DNA from: VRUG01 sp965372745
GTDB taxonomy: Bacteria > Planctomycetota > Phycisphaerae > Sedimentisphaerales > Anaerobacaceae
NCBI GenBank assembly: GCA_965372745.1
Contig: CBDVDM010000003.1
Location: forward strand, 1 to 64,000
DNA length: 64,000 bases
Direction of reading: 5' to 3'
Positions 61,914-64,000 of the stretch are shown here, one piece after another. Each line of letters opens with the position of its first letter. The first letter of the stretch is position 1. Position numbers and translations under genes: made by a program. The notes beneath the pieces were generated by a model. It searched no databases. It was not told the DNA's origin and saw nothing but the letters and a program-made list of their open reading frames with translations.

Positions 61914-62156
61914 TTATCCTATGATTAACAGGGCAATATAGGGGACGAGATTTAACGTTATAACAAATATCTTGAACACCCCGATGAAAGAATAAATTGC
62001 TATGTTGAATGCATCTCTGGAGATATGAAACAATTTGCTGTGTACTTGGTAGACCCAGCTGCCGGCAAAGGCGAAGATTATAGACGAAAAAATCAGCAAG
62101 CCCCCGTTTATAATCGTACACCACATAAAGAAAGTTCGGACGATAGTGATATCCAT
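61914..62156 (-). CDS. Small DUF6868-like membrane protein
   Basis: 80 residues. ATG at 62156 is chosen because aaggag lies eight bases upstream, and it gives MDITIVRTFFMWCTIINGGL. Three hydrophobic segments follow, ending IFVITLNLVPYIALLIIG. The pattern (FFMWCTIINGGLL, SWVYQVHSKLF, FNLVPY-type end) resembles small membrane proteins annotated DUF6868. Function unknown. The longer overlapping ORF 61777-62205 is a shadow. Confidence 0.75.
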   Translation of the reverse strand: MDITIVRTFFMWCTIINGGLLIFSSIIFAFAGSWVYQVHSKLFHISRDAFNIAIYSFIGVFKIFVITLNLVPYIALLIIG

Positions 62157-62336
62157 AATATTTCTCCTTATTTTTGTGTACATTGAACACAATAATACCC
62201 AACACTTTTCACTATTAAGCTAACACACCGCAAATACTAAATCAACTACATATTATTGCTCTTTGCCCCCTTCGGTTAGGCCAATTTGTCTTTAATTACC
62301 CGATGTTTTTTAGGGTTGTTTTACACGTCGCTTTTT

Positions 62337-62374
62337 TGTCATTTCGACCGGAGCGTAGCGGAGTGGAGAAATCT
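62337..62374. repeat. Half-copy of the GTCATTTCGA element, plus adjacent hairpin
   Basis: tgtcatttcgaccggagcgt followed by agcggagtggagaaatct matches the left half of 12563-12673 with the middle shortened by 10 bases. Just after it, ccctac/gtaggg (62401-62427) forms a hairpin. The region 62157-62594 is otherwise without a gene. Confidence 0.65.
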
Positions 62375-62594
62375 AAATAAAAAACACTGTCTACTGCCTG
62401 CCCTACGTAGCTTTATGCGAAGTAGGGTCTTTGGAATATAGGACGTTTGGAATCTGATAATTTTAATTCCCGCTTCGACTTTTGGGTTTAAGCCCAATAC
62501 CAGAAATGTCGATTAAAAAGTACAGAGCTGACAAACTTACAGTCTTATGTTTTTCAGCTTTTTTTGTATTGATTAGAACTACTGGAGATGCAAG

Positions 62595-64000
62595 ATGCCA
62601 AAGGTACGCAGCTTTACGGTTTTGCCGGCTTTGCCGGACCCTTTAAAGAATTTGGAAATTATTGCCAGGAACATGTTCTGGTCGTGGAACCTGGAATTTG
62701 TCAGACTTTTCAAACGAGTCGACAGAGATTTATGGAAGGCTTGTGGCCATAATCCAATGAAACTTTTGGGAACTGTCTCACAGCAGCGATTGGAAAAACT
62801 GGCAAAAAACGAAGGCTTTTTATGTGAACTGAAAAGAGCAGCAGAAAAACTCCAGAATTATATGACCAAACCTTCGTGGTTCGACAAAATTGCACCACAG
62901 GGACCTCCGCCGGTTATCGCTTACTTCAGTGCTGAGTTTGGAATTCACGAATGCCTGCCGATTTATTCAGGCGGACTGGGAGTATTAGCAGGTGACCATT
63001 TAAAAAGCGCTTCCGATTTAGGCGTCCCGTTGGTTGGCGTAGGACTTCTTTATCAAAAAGGATACTTTAGGCAGTACCTCAACATTGACGGATGGCAGCA
63101 GGAAGTCTACGCCGAGAACGATTTCTATAACATGCCGCTCGAATTAGTACGTCAAAAAGGCCAAAAGCCAGTCACTATAAAAATTGACTATCCTAAAGGG
63201 CCGGTTTATGCCCGGATATGGACGGTTAATGTAGGAAGGGTTAAAGTTTATCTTCTTGACGCCAACATTGCCGCCAATGCTCCGGAAGAGCGTTTGATTA
63301 CCGCCAATCTCTACGGCGGCGATCTTGAGATGAGAATACGTCAGGAGATTATGCTCGGCATCGGCGGTTTGAGAGCACTGTTTGCAATGGGTATCAGGCC
63401 AACCGTATGTCACATGAACGAGGGGCACGCTGCCTTTATGGCCATGGAGAGAATCAGGCAGATGCAGCAGGATGACAATCTATCATTCGACGAAGCACTT
63501 GAAGCAACTAAGGCAGGAAACGTATTTACGATTCACACTCCGGTAAAAGCTGGTAACGACGAGTTCCCTGTAAAAATGATGGACAAATATTTCGGAAACT
63601 ATTTTCCGAAGCTTGGTATAGACGAAAAACAGTTTCTGGCACTTGGCAGAATTAACCCTGACGATGAACGGGAAACATTCAAGATGCCTGTTATGGCCCT
63701 GAAACTTAGTTCATACAAAAATGGTGTCAGCCAACTTCATGGCCAGGTCACAAGAAATATGTGGGCAAATCTTTGGCCAAACCTGCCTGTTCACGAAGTA
63801 CCTGTCACTTCAATTACAAACGGTGTGCATATTAAAAGCTGGCTTTCGGAGGAGATGAATTCTTTATACGAAAGGTATCTGGGGCCAGACTGGACAGAGG
63901 AGACTATTGATAAATCTGTCTGGGAAAATGTAAAGCGTATTCCTGATGAGGAGTTCTGGCGCACTCATCAAAGGTGTAAGGAACGACTAATAACATTTGC
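62595..64000 (+). CDS. glgP: Alpha-glucan (glycogen) phosphorylase, N-terminal part
   Basis: The gene runs off the window end with 468 codons visible and no stop. It starts at ATG 62595 with ggag seven bases upstream. Signatures are ARNMFWSWN, AYFSAEFGIHECLPIYSGGLGVLAGDHLKSASDLG (shown as separate blocks), LGIGGLRALFAMG, CHMNEGHAAFMAMER and TNGVHIKSW, as in the short phosphorylase type (TIGR02094) with PLP. It releases glucose 1-phosphate from glycogen or maltodextrins. The PLP Lys should lie beyond the edge. Confidence 0.95.
   Translation, partial: MPKVRSFTVLPALPDPLKNLEIIARNMFWSWNLEFVRLFKRVDRDLWKACGHNPMKLLGTVSQQRLEKLAKNEGFLCELKRAAEKLQNYMTKPSWFDKIAPQGPPPVIAYFSAEFGIHECLPIYSGGLGVLAGDHLKSASDLGVPLVGVGLLYQKGYFRQYLNIDGWQQEVYAENDFYNMPLELVRQKGQKPVTIKIDYPKGPVYARIWTVNVGRVKVYLLDANIAANAPEERLITANLYGGDLEMRIRQEIMLGIGGLRALFAMGIRPTVCHMNEGHAAFMAMERIRQMQQDDNLSFDEALEATKAGNVFTIHTPVKAGNDEFPVKMMDKYFGNYFPKLGIDEKQFLALGRINPDDERETFKMPVMALKLSSYKNGVSQLHGQVTRNMWANLWPNLPVHEVPVTSITNGVHIKSWLSEEMNSLYERYLGPDWTEETIDKSVWENVKRIPDEEFWRTHQRCKERLITF

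Noticed and set aside
61777..62205. 142-codon minus-strand ORF overlapping the DUF6868-like gene
   Set aside because: The other frame has a good ribosome site and hydrophobic pattern; this one starts in the RNA terminator.
1..64000. CRISPR array, prophage, insertion sequence or rRNA operon
   Set aside because: No regularly spaced repeats, transposase, phage genes or rRNA motifs were seen.

Overview
The window looks like chromosomal core DNA from a planctomycete, most likely a Phycisphaerae-type anaerobe (inference). Supporting signs are a PEP-CTERM secreted protein, secreted dockerin-like segments, a K+-type membrane pyrophosphatase, a lysine-rich histone H1-like protein, LptF/LptG-type permeases and many short degenerate intergenic repeats. 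No rRNA, tRNA, CRISPR array, transposase or phage gene was seen.

Layout. 1-4386: a compact hydrogenase-maturation operon hypF(partial)-C-D-E-A-B. 4390-9114: nadD, a lysine-rich DNA-binding-like protein, lysA, and accB-accC. 9315-12145 (minus): an RsbU-type phosphatase, the PLP-homeostasis protein YggS and an orphan topoisomerase VI subunit A. 12284-12521: a promoter, structured transcript and terminator that look like an unassigned small RNA. 12860-15472 (minus): rsfS-argS-yjbQ. 15575-21411 (minus): hppA, argC-argJ and rplM-rpsI, with clear terminators. 21596-26353: a stand-alone LuxR-type regulator, a PEP-CTERM protein, dprA, a secreted cyclophilin fused to a seven-blade propeller, and acyP. 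26466-36403: GAF-PP2C phosphatase, cmk, plsC, then ispH and rpsA. A two-gene opposite-strand module of unknown function (29097-32713) sits between plsC and ispH. 36446-42069: a structured leader, a sigma-70 factor without a normal start codon, apt, prmC, asnS and glyS. 42686-49254 (minus): rpmA-obgE-coaX-membrane protein-mnmE-like-mutS. 49381-57641: a TlpA-like protein, a CBS-domain cation/proton antiporter, rnpA-merR-mlaD, and an LptF / small membrane protein / dual-specificity phosphatase / LptG block. 57932-64000: a PEGA lipoprotein, a redoxin, a short pheT, a probable 6S RNA, a small DUF6868-like membrane protein and the start of an alpha-glucan phosphorylase.

Functionally, most genes are housekeeping: translation (rpsA, rpsI, rplM, rpmA, argS, asnS, glyS, pheT, rsfS, obgE, prmC), RNA processing (rnpA), repair and DNA uptake (mutS, dprA), arginine and lysine synthesis, fatty-acid initiation and phospholipid synthesis, and outer-membrane lipid transport. 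The points most worth following are the unknown two-gene module inside an otherwise conserved cmk-plsC-ispH-rpsA neighbourhood, the three-way-junction leader before the sigma factor together with that gene's missing start codon, the 12.3-12.5 kb small RNA, the cyclophilin-propeller fusion, the orphan Topo VI-A, and genes whose usual domains are missing (PheT without its OB-fold domain, MnmE-like protein without the C-terminal Cys motif). All identifications come from reading motifs by eye; no database search was possible.
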